DNA of 64,000 nt from an uncultured Tenacibaculum sp. (GCA_947492185.1 CANLMR010000001.1:1-64000); one strand, 5' to 3'; positions 17,673 through 27,434 are shown, counted from the first letter of the stretch. The notes: generated from the sequence alone by a model not told the origin. Program-made: numbers and translations.

Positions 17673-20192
17673 TTATTCTATTATAAATCGTTTACTGGTA
17701 TTTGTAAATTTGTTTTCAATTTTCAGAATATACACACCAGAATTAAACTGATCTATACTAATAGTTCTAGATTCATTTACATTTCCTTTTTTAACAACTT
17801 GCCCTAACATATTTACAACAGAATAGTTTGCTCCTTTTAAATTTTCATTAGGACCAACTAACTTTAAAAACGTTCCTTTTTTAATTGGATTTGGAGCTAC
17901 TTGAATACTTGTTAACGCATCTTCATCTTCATCTCCTAAAATATCTATTCTAGTATCAAAAACTTCAGTTACTACAACATTAGCACTCTCACAAGATCCT
18001 TCGTATATTCTTACATTAGTGAATGTAGAATTATTCCCAGAACCACCGTCGTTATCATTAATAAACACTAATCTATCCATGCTTCCAGTGTAAGAACTTC
18101 CCACAGGAATAGTGTATTTAATTGTACCGCTTGTATAATTATCATAGTTAGTAACTCCATAATTTTGTGTTCCGTGAACTTTGAAATATCTACTAGAAGT
18201 TAAACTATTATCATTTTCAAAACCAACTCCATGAATTTCTCCTTGAGAAGTACTACTAAAATCAAATTCAATTACCGTATTAGCAGTTACCGTATAATTC
18301 ATCGCAATGTATTTCCAAGTATTATTTGTTAATGTTAATGAATTACCTCCATTACCTACTGAGAAATTACCTGCTGAATCTTGATTAGAAAATGATGTTA
18401 TTGTAAAATCATTAAAATCAAGTGTTGGACATGTTGGTCCTGGGTTTCCTCCTCCAGAAGTTAATGAAAGATTATCAATAGCTATATCACTAGACCAACT
18501 AGAACCAGTAGTACCTACAAAACGTAATCTAACTTGGCTTTGTCCTAAATAAGCACTCAAATTAACTGTTTCTGAATTCCATTGATTTCCTTTATTTCCA
18601 GAATCACTCCATATACTACTCCATGTTGAACCATCTGTTGAAGCTTCTAAACGTAAAGATCCAACTGATGTTCCATACATATGATTACTGAAAGAGAATG
18701 AAGCCGAAGACAAACCTGATAAATCAAAACAAGGACTTTGTAAAATTGCTGTTGCATTATTACCTATTTGTCCTGTACTTCCATTAGTAGAAGCCTCTAA
18801 GAACATATAGAATGATCCATTAGCTCCAGAGCTTGGTCCTGTTCCTGAAGAAGGTGTACCAGAAGCATCTCTCACCCAGTTTCCATCATCTCCAGTAACT
18901 TGAGTCCAACCGTCATTAGATTCAAAACTTTCACCATAAGGGAAAGAACTAACTGTTGAAGTACAACTTGGATTTGGATCTGGACCTCCACCACCATTTC
19001 CATCTACACCATTATTTGGCATATCGTTTCCAATGTGACTAATTAAATCATCACTTCTACCATATGAACCATTAGGACAGAAACCTGTGTTGTGAATTGC
19101 AATTACCAAGTTTGAGTTAAAATCAATAACCGGAGAACCTGAACTACCTCCTTCAGTATCTGCAAAATAATTTATTGTCTTATCAGGCCCACCTTGATTT
19201 CCACAATTCCCTACACAATTTACTGTAGAAAATCCATTATCAGTATTTACTGAAATTTCCTTTCTTCTTCCTCCTGGATGTTGTGGAATATAAATTCTAT
19301 CGCCAACAGAAGCAACTGTAGAACTTAAACTTAAATACCCGTAAGTCCCAGTTGGGTTTGTTGGTAATTTTACTAATGTATAATCTAAACTAGAACTAGT
19401 TTTAATAAATGTAGCTGATTGAGCAACTGTTTGCGAACTAGCAGAAGTTGAACCTGTACAATTAGCATACTGATAGTTAAAAATAAAATCTGTGTTTTGA
19501 GCTGCTGATGAAGATCCAATACAGTGGTTATTTGTCATTAAGTGTCCTTCACTTCCTAATAACCATCCTGTACAACTTGAACTACCTCCAATAATCAACC
19601 TACATACAGCCTTAGCTTTTTCAAACATATCTGTACCGTCATAACAAGCTATTCTTTCTTTATTATCACTTGAACAGATAGTTCTTTGTTGAGGATCGTT
19701 CTCCTCAAACTGCTTCATGATTTTTTCTTTAGTAAATCCATAAGCAACTTTACTTATTTCAAAACCATTATGGTAACTTGGACTTCCAGTAGAAAATAAT
19801 TTTACTTCCACTTTATCATCAAAAATAACCTGCGACCAAAAATCGCTAATCATTGTCATTTTATCATCAACAATTTTTCCCTGCGCTCCGTAAATAACTT
19901 TTTCTTTAGTGTTTGCTCCGATTATTTCAACAAAATCTCCTGGCGCTAAGTCAAAATTTTCAAAATACAATTTTACATATGTTGAATTTTTTGAATAAAA
20001 CTCATTCTGATACACTAATTGAGGTTGAGTTCCTTTTTGACTTGTAGTTTTGGTAAATTTTTGATACGTTTTCGTTACTTTAATTTTTGTATCAAACTCG
20101 TCTCCGATTTTAAATTTCTTTTGTGCTGTTAAGTTTATACAACACAAAAACATGATGGCCAAGGATGCCACCTTGAAAAATTGATTTTTCAT
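17673..20192 (-). CDS. T9SS-exported trypsin-like serine protease (lysyl endopeptidase-like)
   Basis: The 839-residue protein starts with a signal peptide (ending NLTAQ) and a ~150-residue propeptide-like region. The S1-type peptidase domain follows (about 195-395), with triad His223 (TNNHCIG), Asp270 (SLDYTLVKL) and Ser351 (EGGSSGSPV). Many cysteines and the TEGGSSGSP context resemble the lysyl endopeptidase branch. A Gly-rich linker leads to a MAM/jelly-roll-like domain (about 410-580, PCFDLSGLSSASFSFSNHMYG, WSSDIAIDNLSL), then a second beta-sandwich with LVFINDNDGG. The T9SS type A sorting domain is at the end (VAPNPIKKGTFLKL, GVYILKIENKF). It should be secreted and is probably degradative; specificity is inferred only. 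Confidence 0.9.
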   Translation of the reverse strand: MKNQFFKVASLAIMFLCCINLTAQKKFKIGDEFDTKIKVTKTYQKFTKTTSQKGTQPQLVYQNEFYSKNSTYVKLYFENFDLAPGDFVEIIGANTKEKVIYGAQGKIVDDKMTMISDFWSQVIFDDKVEVKLFSTGSPSYHNGFEISKVAYGFTKEKIMKQFEENDPQQRTICSSDNKERIACYDGTDMFEKAKAVCRLIIGGSSSCTGWLLGSEGHLMTNNHCIGSSSAAQNTDFIFNYQYANCTGSTSASSQTVAQSATFIKTSSSLDYTLVKLPTNPTGTYGYLSLSSTVASVGDRIYIPQHPGGRRKEISVNTDNGFSTVNCVGNCGNQGGPDKTINYFADTEGGSSGSPVIDFNSNLVIAIHNTGFCPNGSYGRSDDLISHIGNDMPNNGVDGNGGGGPDPNPSCTSTVSSFPYGESFESNDGWTQVTGDDGNWVRDASGTPSSGTGPSSGANGSFYMFLEASTNGSTGQIGNNATAILQSPCFDLSGLSSASFSFSNHMYGTSVGSLRLEASTDGSTWSSIWSDSGNKGNQWNSETVNLSAYLGQSQVRLRFVGTTGSSWSSDIAIDNLSLTSGGGNPGPTCPTLDFNDFTITSFSNQDSAGNFSVGNGGNSLTLTNNTWKYIAMNYTVTANTVIEFDFSSTSQGEIHGVGFENDNSLTSSRYFKVHGTQNYGVTNYDNYTSGTIKYTIPVGSSYTGSMDRLVFINDNDGGSGNNSTFTNVRIYEGSCESANVVVTEVFDTRIDILGDEDEDALTSIQVAPNPIKKGTFLKLVGPNENLKGANYSVVNMLGQVVKKGNVNESRTISIDQFNSGVYILKIENKFTNTSKRFIIE

Positions 20193-20735
20193 TTTAGAAG
20201 GGTTTTTGGTTAATTAATTAAAACAAAACTATCAATAACAAAATCCAAATACAAATTAATTGTTAAAAAAATATTGTTTTCTCATCAAAAATCACAATAC
20301 AGTGAATTTATTTCAAAACAATTTATCGCAACTCCATAGTGATAAACATTGGTTTCATTTTTTAAAAAAAACTTACTTATAGATCATTAAAGCTAAAGTA
20401 ATTTTTAGACCCTAAAAAAAGAACCTCTGTTAACAACAAAACTTAACTACTATATTTTTTACAATAATTTTGATCCTAATAAACAAAGTAGTTATTCTAC
20501 CTTTACTTAATAACATTAAAAATATTGAGAGCAACTTTACTAAACTCATTAAATCAAGCCTATTTAAACCTTTTTAGCAACCAAAGAACTCAACGTTAGA
20601 TCAACTGTTAAAACGCTCTTAAAAACAATGTTTTTGGTTTATAATTTGATTTTTTTTTGTTCTTATTGTAATGAATGTTTAAAGTTCCCGTCAAAAATGG
20701 AGTAAAACCCCAAGAGAGGACAAAAACTAAAAAAC
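20193..20735. other. 543-bp AT-rich intergenic region between divergent genes
   Basis: No gene, RNA or strong repeat was found. It holds the promoter of the protease gene close to its left edge (20224-20255). The remainder is low-complexity A/T with no TAnnTTTG match that I could assign to the DUF547 gene on the right. Confidence 0.5.
20224..20255 (-). promoter_or_regulatory. Promoter of the secreted protease gene
   Basis: On the minus strand, TTTG (complement of 20252-20255), a 20-bp spacer and TAGTTTTG (complement of 20224-20231) fit the flavobacterial consensus. The ATG is 31 nt further on. Confidence 0.65.
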
Positions 20736-21449
20736 ATGAAAAAACTATTAATCATTTTACTAACTGTATTTGCTTCAGCAAATATTCAAGCACAAACGAA
20801 TGAAGTATTCGACGCTTTATTAAAAACATATGTAACTCCAGATGGAAAGCTAGATTACAAAGGTTTAAGAAAAAATAAAGCGGTTTTAGATATTTATTTA
20901 AATCAGCTTGAAGAAACCATTCCAAGTAAAAAATGGTCGTCGAAAAGAGCAAAAGCATTTTGGATGAATGCATATAATGCATATTCTATAAAATTAATTA
21001 TAGATAGCTACCCACTAAAAAAACTAACTGATATTAAAATTAAAGGAAAAAACGCTTGGAAAATTCCTTTTGCTAAAGTTGGCAAAAAGACATATTCTCT
21101 AGATTACATAGAACACAAAATTTTAAGAAGATGGCATGATGACCCAAGAATTCATGTAGGAATTAATGCTGGTTCTGTTTCTGGACCTAGATTTCCAAAC
21201 TATGCTTTTACAGCAAAAAATATTGAAAGTAAATTAGAAAGCTTAATGAAAGAGTTTATTAACGATTCTAGCAAAAATAAAATCTCATTAACTAAAGTTG
21301 AAGTTTCTAAAATTTTTGAATGGTATCAAGAAGATTTTACTTCTTTAAATTCTTTAGTAGATTATATAAACAAATATTCTAATACTAAAGTTAATGATAA
21401 CGCTGAGGTATCATACTTAAAGTATAATTGGACATTAAACGAGAAATAA
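20736..21449 (+). CDS. DUF547 domain secreted protein
   Basis: The 237-residue protein has a signal peptide (MKKLLIILLTVFASANIQAQ) and the DUF547 signature: AKAFWMNAYNAYSIKLIIDSYPL, SLDYIEHKILRRWHDDPRIHVGINAGSVSGP, and FEWYQEDF. DUF547 proteins are widespread secreted or periplasmic proteins; a thiol-protease-like fold has been suggested by remote similarity, but the activity is not established as far as I know. It is monocistronic, with a terminator at 21482-21517. It has no sorting domain, so it is probably periplasmic. Confidence 0.85.
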   Translation: MKKLLIILLTVFASANIQAQTNEVFDALLKTYVTPDGKLDYKGLRKNKAVLDIYLNQLEETIPSKKWSSKRAKAFWMNAYNAYSIKLIIDSYPLKKLTDIKIKGKNAWKIPFAKVGKKTYSLDYIEHKILRRWHDDPRIHVGINAGSVSGPRFPNYAFTAKNIESKLESLMKEFINDSSKNKISLTKVEVSKIFEWYQEDFTSLNSLVDYINKYSNTKVNDNAEVSYLKYNWTLNEK

Positions 21450-21481
21450 TCCTTAAAATAATCATTTCTCCCTTAATATAT

Positions 21482-21517
21482 TAGCTGTTCTTTTTCCTTA
21501 GAACAGCTTTTTTTTAT
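21482..21517 (+). terminator. Terminator of the DUF547 gene
   Basis: AGCTGTTCT (21483-21491) and AGAACAGCT (21500-21508) form a perfect 9-bp stem with an 8-nt loop, followed by a run of T. Confidence 0.9.
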
Positions 21518-21563
21518 AGACATAATTATCCGAAAACTTTACTAAAACAATAAGTTATTAACA

Positions 21564-21577
21564 CGAAATCGATTTCG
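21564..21577. promoter_or_regulatory. 14-bp palindrome upstream of the alpha-amylase gene
   Basis: CGAAATCGATTTCG is perfectly self-complementary with a central CG, the form typical of LacI-family operators. It lies about 120 nt upstream of the amylase ATG and downstream of the previous terminator, so it can only serve the amylase gene. A starch- or maltodextrin-responsive regulator is inferred. Confidence 0.5.
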
Positions 21578-21697
21578 ATTTCCTTTACTGAAAATTAAGC
21601 AAACTATAATAGGTAAATTGTGAGAAAATGTAATTAAAACATCTAAATATTACGTTTTTATCAACCTCAAATTAATCAATAACAAACCCTATTATTC

Positions 21698-24600
21698 ATG
21701 AAAACTTACTTTTCAAGATTAAGTTTCGTGGTACTTCTTATTACCATGTTAACTTACGACAACGTTTTCTCTCAAAACGATTTTAGAGAAGAAACTATTT
21801 ACTTTCTACTAACAAGTAGATTTAATGATGGAGATCCAAATAACAATGCTCCCACCGAATGGTCTTCATACAATCCAAATCCAGACATTAATCCAAGCAT
21901 TACAGATCCCAATGATGTAACTTGGAGAGGTGATTTTAAAGGTTTAATTCAAAAATTAGATTACATAAAAGACATGGGCTTTACAGCCATTTGGATTACA
22001 CCTATTGTTCATAACAGAAGCCCTTTAGATTATCATGGATATCATGCTTGGGATTTTACACAAGTTGATCCTAGATTAGAATCACCAGGCGCAACTTTTC
22101 AAGATTTAATTAATGAAGTTCATGCTAGAGGAATGAAAATCGTACTAGATGTAGTAACAAATCATGCTGGACGTTTCGGTATTAAAGATGTTGCAGAAAT
22201 AAAATATAACACTGACCCAACTAAACCATGGGCTGCATTTGATAATCCGAATTGGGAATATGATGGAATTACACCAAATCCAGATGATGGATTAATTTGG
22301 AGTAGAGCGAACTTAGCGAAAATGCCAGCGCCTTATAATCAAAATTTAGCGGCTTATAATTTTCCTGGAAAACAAAGTTATGTAGACACAAGTGATCCAG
22401 AATGGTATCATCATTCTGGCAACGGATTCGCACAAGGTTTTGATGATATTGAAAATTTACATAATCGAGCTCTTGCAGGTGATACTCCAGATTTAAATAC
22501 AAGTAGTCCAAAAGTTAGAGAATACTTAGTGAACGCATATCGCAAATACATCGAAATGGGAGTAGATGCTTTTCGTTGGGATACGTTAAAACATATGAGT
22601 AAGGAAGATGTACTGTATTTCTTTGATGCATTCAAAGCTATTAATCCTAACCTTTTTATTTTCGGTGAAGTTGCACAAAAGCGACATGAACTTCATCCTG
22701 TTGAAGAAATCAATCCTCATTATTACACTTGGCGTGGAGCAGTAAACAATTCTGCTCCATTAGATTTAGCAGTAATTGATTTTTATGGAGAAGCAACTTT
22801 TCATGGAACTTTTGAGGAAGGTCAATCATTTCCAACGGTAAAAGCAGCTGCGCGTTATGATCATTTATATAGCGACCCTTCTACTCTAGTTACTTGGTTA
22901 GATAATCATGATTTTGGTCCAAATAATGATTGGAACAGACGTTATGGAGGAAGTGACGAAAACTTAGCCGCTTGTATGAATTTTATGTTCACTTGGCGTG
23001 GAATTCCAACTGTATATTACGGAACCGAAATGCGTTTTAAAGCTGGTGAGTTTGCAGATATTCATAATGCCGCTGGAATTCAAGAATCTATTGACAATAC
23101 GGGTAGAGCTTATTATGGTGATGTGATAGATCAGGCTCCAAGTCATAAAATCTATCAACAAATTAAAAAATTAAATGCTATGCGACGTGCTATTCCTGCT
23201 TTGCAAAAAGGAAGTTGGGAATGGAAAGAAGCTCCAGGAAATGCTGTTTCTTATAAAAGAGTTCATGGAAATAGTGAAGTTGTTGTTGGATTAGCCAAAG
23301 ATGGAGGTGCATCATTTTCTATATCTGGTGTTACTGATGGTGTTTACAGAGATGCAGTAACTGGAAGAGAAACTTTTGCCTCTGGAGGTAGAATTAATTT
23401 TTCAGTTACTTCTGGCTCAGCTGGAGTATATGTATTAAACGGACCAGGTTTAATTGGACCATGTGGTGATGGATATTTTGAGAATTGTGTTAACGGACCT
23501 AGTAAACCAATCGTAAATATTAACTCAAATACAACTCAATCAGAAAATCCAATACAAATTTCAATGGAAGCTTTTGGTGGTTCTGGAAGTTTAGAAATTT
23601 TCTATACTACTGATAATTCTAATCCAAACCAATCTAGTAATCGTTATACAAGCTCATTCACAATTAACAATTCTACTACTATAAAAGCAATTGCATTTGA
23701 CAGTAATGAAATAGCATCAGATATCGTAACTCAAAACTTTACTATCGGGCCAATTGAAGGATTACATGTATACTTTAAAAAACCTGCTTCTTGGTCGCAA
23801 GTGAATGTTCATTATTGGAATGAATCTCCCGATGTTTTGCCTGCTAGTAATTGGCCTGGTCCAGAAATGAACCAAATAGGAAATACAGATTGGTACGAAT
23901 ATATTTTTAATGGTGTAACTAGTACTAACCTGCTATTCAATGATAATGGTAACGCAAAAACTGATGATTTGGTTAGAGCTCAAGAAGGATGGTTTCAAGA
24001 TAATCAATGGTTTGATACAGATCCAAGAGATGATACAACACCTAATGATCCGGATCCCGTTGACGGCATAACAATTTATTACAAAGGAAACATTTCGAAT
24101 CCAAACATATACTACTGGAATACAAATCCTGGAACTGATACAACTTCTTGGCCTGGTGAAAGCATGAATGATATTGGAAATGGCTGGTTTTCTTATACAT
24201 TTAGTAATGTTAATTGTACCAATTTGATATTCAGCAGTAATGGAAATAATCAAACTGATGATTTACAACGATGTGGAGATGGTTGGTATTTCAATGGAAC
24301 TTGGTACGACTCTAATCCAGAAGAACAACCCGCTGGAAACGACTTAAACATCTATTTTAAGTCTGATTTTTACAGTAATCCTGAAATATATTTTTGGAAT
24401 GTTACATCTTCTAACCTAACTACAACTTGGCCCGGTGAAACTATGACTTTACAAAGTAATGGTTGGTACAAATACACTTTTAGTAATACAGATTGTTCAA
24501 ATATTATATTCAGCAATAATGGAAGTTCTCAAACTGCTGATTTAAACAGATGTTCTGAAGGTTGGTATTATAATGGAACTTGGTATGATTCCAATCCAGA

Positions 24601-24907
24601 TAATTTACAAACCAGAATTAATTCAATTTCTAGTACTTCTAGCCATCCAGATCTAATATCAATTTATCCCAATTCAATTAATGAGAATTCAAAAGTGAGA
24701 ATTGATAATTCGAATGGTAAAACAGATTTAAAAATAGAACTGATGAGTGTTTATGGTACTTCTGAAACTATAGTGAATACTAAAATTGATTCAGGAATGC
24801 ATGAATTTAAACTTAATGAAATTCAAAATCAATTAACTAATGGAATCTATTTTGTTCGTATAACTATGAACGGGAAAACTACAGTTAAAAAAATTATTAA
24901 GAAGTAA
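21698..24907 (+). CDS. T9SS-exported GH13 alpha-amylase with three starch-binding-like modules
   Basis: The 1,069-residue protein has a signal peptide (to about residue 26) and a GH13 catalytic domain (about 30-590). The four conserved regions are intact: DVVTNH (151-156), GVDAFRWDTLKH with nucleophile Asp295, IFGEV with acid/base Glu324, and WLDNHD with Asp405. A chitobiase-type beta-sandwich (about 605-690, VNINSNTTQSENPIQISMEA) follows. Next are three tandem ~85-residue CBM26-like modules with the pattern IYYWN..TTSWPGE.M...GNGWFSYTF.N..CTNLIFS and GDGWYFNGTWYDSNP. The C-terminal T9SS sorting domain ends VRITMNGKTTVKKIIKK. It should act outside the cell on starch or glycogen. The palindrome at 21564-21577 may be its operator. 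Confidence 0.93.
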   Translation: MKTYFSRLSFVVLLITMLTYDNVFSQNDFREETIYFLLTSRFNDGDPNNNAPTEWSSYNPNPDINPSITDPNDVTWRGDFKGLIQKLDYIKDMGFTAIWITPIVHNRSPLDYHGYHAWDFTQVDPRLESPGATFQDLINEVHARGMKIVLDVVTNHAGRFGIKDVAEIKYNTDPTKPWAAFDNPNWEYDGITPNPDDGLIWSRANLAKMPAPYNQNLAAYNFPGKQSYVDTSDPEWYHHSGNGFAQGFDDIENLHNRALAGDTPDLNTSSPKVREYLVNAYRKYIEMGVDAFRWDTLKHMSKEDVLYFFDAFKAINPNLFIFGEVAQKRHELHPVEEINPHYYTWRGAVNNSAPLDLAVIDFYGEATFHGTFEEGQSFPTVKAAARYDHLYSDPSTLVTWLDNHDFGPNNDWNRRYGGSDENLAACMNFMFTWRGIPTVYYGTEMRFKAGEFADIHNAAGIQESIDNTGRAYYGDVIDQAPSHKIYQQIKKLNAMRRAIPALQKGSWEWKEAPGNAVSYKRVHGNSEVVVGLAKDGGASFSISGVTDGVYRDAVTGRETFASGGRINFSVTSGSAGVYVLNGPGLIGPCGDGYFENCVNGPSKPIVNINSNTTQSENPIQISMEAFGGSGSLEIFYTTDNSNPNQSSNRYTSSFTINNSTTIKAIAFDSNEIASDIVTQNFTIGPIEGLHVYFKKPASWSQVNVHYWNESPDVLPASNWPGPEMNQIGNTDWYEYIFNGVTSTNLLFNDNGNAKTDDLVRAQEGWFQDNQWFDTDPRDDTTPNDPDPVDGITIYYKGNISNPNIYYWNTNPGTDTTSWPGESMNDIGNGWFSYTFSNVNCTNLIFSSNGNNQTDDLQRCGDGWYFNGTWYDSNPEEQPAGNDLNIYFKSDFYSNPEIYFWNVTSSNLTTTWPGETMTLQSNGWYKYTFSNTDCSNIIFSNNGSSQTADLNRCSEGWYYNGTWYDSNPDNLQTRINSISSTSSHPDLISIYPNSINENSKVRIDNSNGKTDLKIELMSVYGTSETIVNTKIDSGMHEFKLNEIQNQLTNGIYFVRITMNGKTTVKKIIKK

Positions 24908-24917
24908 TTTCTAAAAA

Positions 24918-25005
24918 TAACGTCATTCTGAATTTATTTCAGAATCTCAAACATGATAGAATTCTTTTAAGAATAAGAAACTGAAACGAGTTCAGTTTGA
25001 CGTTA
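24918..25005. repeat. REP-like palindromic element between convergent genes
   Basis: Outer arms TAACGTCA (24918-24925) and TGACGTTA (24998-25005) enclose two inner hairpins: TTCTGAA..TTCAGAA near the left and AAACTGAA..TTCAGTTT near the right. The CGTCATTCTGAA...TTCAG...TTTGACG form is one I recognise as a common interspersed repeat of Bacteroidota genomes. No second copy was seen in this window. It may also terminate both flanking genes. Confidence 0.7.
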
Positions 25006-25009
25006 TATT

Positions 25010-25381
25010 TTATACATGTTGGTCAATCAAAATTGTATTTCCATCAGGATCAAAGAACACTATACTTGCAGGACCACTAGCTGTCTCTTCTGCTTCCTTC
25101 TCTAACTTGATATGGTTTTCCTTTAAATGCTTTTGAATGGCTCTAACATCATCAAATTCTTCTAAAGCATTCGCACTTTCATCCCAACCTGGATTAAAAG
25201 TCAATATATTATTTTCAAACATTCCTTGAAATAATCCAATCAACGAATTGCCGTTTTTCATAATTAAGTAATTACGTTCCATTGCTCCAGCAAACACGGT
25301 AAATCCTAAAGTTTCGTAAAACTCTTTAGATTTTTGTAAACTCTTTACTGCTAAACTTATCGAAAAAGCTCCTAATTTCAT
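25010..25381 (-). CDS. VOC-superfamily (glyoxalase/bleomycin-resistance-like) protein
   Basis: The 123-residue protein has two beta-alpha-beta-beta-beta units typical of the vicinal oxygen chelate fold. The first is AFSISLAVKSLQKSKEFYETLGFTVF and the second ends in PASIVFFDPDGNTILIDQH. Similar proteins include small metal-dependent lyases, dioxygenases and binding proteins; the substrate cannot be inferred. It is a short single-domain protein without a signal peptide. It is followed on its own strand by 53 nt and then the ORF at 25435-26022, upstream of it. Confidence 0.8.
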   Translation of the reverse strand: MKLGAFSISLAVKSLQKSKEFYETLGFTVFAGAMERNYLIMKNGNSLIGLFQGMFENNILTFNPGWDESANALEEFDDVRAIQKHLKENHIKLEKEAEETASGPASIVFFDPDGNTILIDQHV

Positions 25382-25434
25382 AGTGTTTATAATTTGGTTA
25401 ACCCTTCTAAGTTACTATTTTAAAAATAACAAAA

Positions 25435-26022
25435 CTAATTGGCTCTATTTTTTATGATTCCTTTCATCATAAAATAATATGCAGTGTTATAAAGCACCAC
25501 ACTTAGCACTATAAAGAATAATGAAGTCCCTGCAATTTTTTTAGATCCAGATAAGGCATCTGAGAGTATAAAAATAATTATCGACAATAACATTTCCTTA
25601 TTACCGTATTTACCTCCTTTAGTAGTTAATAAAGAAAAAGAAGTAGAAAGTAACAACACTAAAGCTATTGTTGTTGCAATAGATAAGTAATAGAAAATAG
25701 TATCAGCATATAATAGATACAGAACAATTCCAAATAATAATGTAGTTATACCAAAAACAATTAAAAGTATAATCCAATCTATTTTAGTATTTATATCGAA
25801 AATAAGTTTTGCCCAGGATAATCTCAAGCCAATTAAACTAAACATTCCTATTAAAGTGTAATCATCTAAAGAAAACAGAAAACCTGTACTCACGATAAAA
25901 AAAGATAAGATCCAAAAACTAAAAGGAACTTCTTTAATCGAGAAATAACCGTATAAAACAATAGAAATTAAACTAAAAGTACGAGGTAACCATAAAGCTT
26001 CTTTAAAATTGAGTACTATCAT
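25435..26022 (-). CDS. Polytopic membrane protein, possibly YhhN/lysoplasmalogenase-like
   Basis: The 195-residue protein is almost wholly hydrophobic, with about seven predicted membrane spans. The C-terminal segment IIFILSDALSGSKK...LYNTAYYFMMKG resembles the SDxLxAxxxF...YxxxQxLixxG signature of the YhhN family, whose characterised members hydrolyse lysoplasmalogens. The match is partial and the Gln is replaced, so this is only a suggestion. It has no recognisable operon partner apart from the VOC gene downstream. Confidence 0.5.
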   Translation of the reverse strand: MIVLNFKEALWLPRTFSLISIVLYGYFSIKEVPFSFWILSFFIVSTGFLFSLDDYTLIGMFSLIGLRLSWAKLIFDINTKIDWIILLIVFGITTLLFGIVLYLLYADTIFYYLSIATTIALVLLLSTSFSLLTTKGGKYGNKEMLLSIIIFILSDALSGSKKIAGTSLFFIVLSVVLYNTAYYFMMKGIIKNRAN

Positions 26023-26039
26023 GGTAACAAAGTATACTC

Positions 26040-26074
26040 AATAAAATAAATAAAGCAAGAAACAGTTGCTTTAA
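26040..26074 (-). terminator. Probable terminator of the DUF418 gene
   Basis: AAAGCAA (26052-26058) and TTGCTTT (26066-26072) form a 7-bp stem. On the minus strand it is followed by ATTTATTTTATTG. It lies about 70 nt past the DUF418 stop. Confidence 0.5.
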
Positions 26075-26139
26075 GCGCATTGTAAGGGATATTTATTAGG
26101 GTGATAGGTAAATATATAAAATCTCTAAACAAATAATTG

Positions 26140-27351
26140 TTAAATATCCTTTTTTAGCTTAAAAAGCTTTTTATAAGTTAAACATCTCCAGCCCCATTCT
26201 AAAGGCCCAAACAAAAAATACTTTAGCCATAATCTACTTATAACTATTTGAAACACAAAAACTAATATTGCGACAAAAAATGATCTTGACGGACTCATAG
26301 TTTCATATAAACCAAAACCTATAGATGAAAATAAAATCAATCCAATTAAACTTTGCATCAAATAGTTCGTTAAAGCCATTCTTCCTACATATTGTAATGG
26401 ATTTAACAACAACTTTAATTTAGTATTGTACCATAACCAACCAATTATCCATAAATAAAACAACCCCATGATTACATCTGAAATCACCATGAATTTGATA
26501 AAAAGTTGACGTGCAAAATCAATTTTATATACATCTAACTTTACAATAACATACAAGAATAAAATTCTATACAAATTAGATACTACAGTTATGATAATAA
26601 CTGGGTTTTTAATTTTTAATATAAAGCTATCTAAAGATTCATATATCTTATTTTTTCCAAGATATGTTCCTAGCAAAAACATTGACAAAGCAATCGGTGC
26701 TAAAAAACCAATCAACATCGGGAAATTAGATAAATATTCTAATACTCTCAATTTCAAACCTTCGGTATAAGAACCATTTACTATAATTTCATTAACACTT
26801 TCACCTGTATAACCTTCCAAATAGATTTCCGGATTATAACCCATAAAACTGGACAGTTGTTCAAATACGTTATCATAAAAAGGAAATAGTAAAAAGATGA
26901 GTGATAATCCTAATATTAATTTATTAGATTTTGTGATTAAGAAAACTGTCAATAAACCTAAGAGTGCATACATATTTAATACGTCACCTGACCACAGTAG
27001 CAAAATATGTAAAACACCAAACACGAATAGAAAAAACATTCGTCTAAAAAAGAAGGCCTTACTGAGTTTTCCTTTTTCCGATAATTTTACTGCTTGCATT
27101 GAAATTCCTAATCCAAATAACAGCGAGAATATTGGAAAAAATTTAGTGTAGAAGAAGAGCTGTAGTATCTTTTGTATAACAATATCTAAACTAGACGTCC
27201 ATTGTTTAGCAAACTCATCTTGATTCAAAAAAGTGGAGTTCATAATTACGATGTTCACTACAAATATTCCAAGAATTGCAAATCCCCTATATACATCAAG
27301 TAATTCAATTCTTTTTGTGGTAATAGCAGTTTTTTGATTGATTGATTCCAT
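26140..27351 (-). CDS. DUF418 (YeiB-family) membrane protein
   Basis: The 403-residue polytopic inner-membrane protein begins with the family motif RIELLDVYRGFAILGIFVVNI. It carries FPIFSLLFGLGISMQ and ends with VGRMALTNYLMQSLIGLILF followed by LWLKYFLFGPLEWGWRCLTY, the DUF418 C-terminal signature. About ten membrane spans are expected. The function of the family is not established; relatives are acyltransferase-like or thought to handle small lipophilic substrates. It is transcribed alone, between the sucB terminator and the YhhN-like gene. Confidence 0.88.
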   Translation of the reverse strand: MESINQKTAITTKRIELLDVYRGFAILGIFVVNIVIMNSTFLNQDEFAKQWTSSLDIVIQKILQLFFYTKFFPIFSLLFGLGISMQAVKLSEKGKLSKAFFFRRMFFLFVFGVLHILLLWSGDVLNMYALLGLLTVFLITKSNKLILGLSLIFLLFPFYDNVFEQLSSFMGYNPEIYLEGYTGESVNEIIVNGSYTEGLKLRVLEYLSNFPMLIGFLAPIALSMFLLGTYLGKNKIYESLDSFILKIKNPVIIITVVSNLYRILFLYVIVKLDVYKIDFARQLFIKFMVISDVIMGLFYLWIIGWLWYNTKLKLLLNPLQYVGRMALTNYLMQSLIGLILFSSIGFGLYETMSPSRSFFVAILVFVFQIVISRLWLKYFLFGPLEWGWRCLTYKKLFKLKKDI

Positions 27352-27377
27352 TAAATTATCAAATATTTCTTAGCATA

Positions 27378-27412
27378 AAAAAATCCTACACTGATTCAGC
27401 ATAGGATTTTAA
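27378..27412 (-). terminator. sucAB terminator
   Basis: AAAATCCTA and TAGGATTTT pair around a 13-nt loop. On the minus strand the stem is followed by TTTATGCTAAG after a T run. It lies just past the sucB stop. Confidence 0.8.
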
Positions 27413-27434
27413 TTTATTTTCTTTCATGTAAAAA

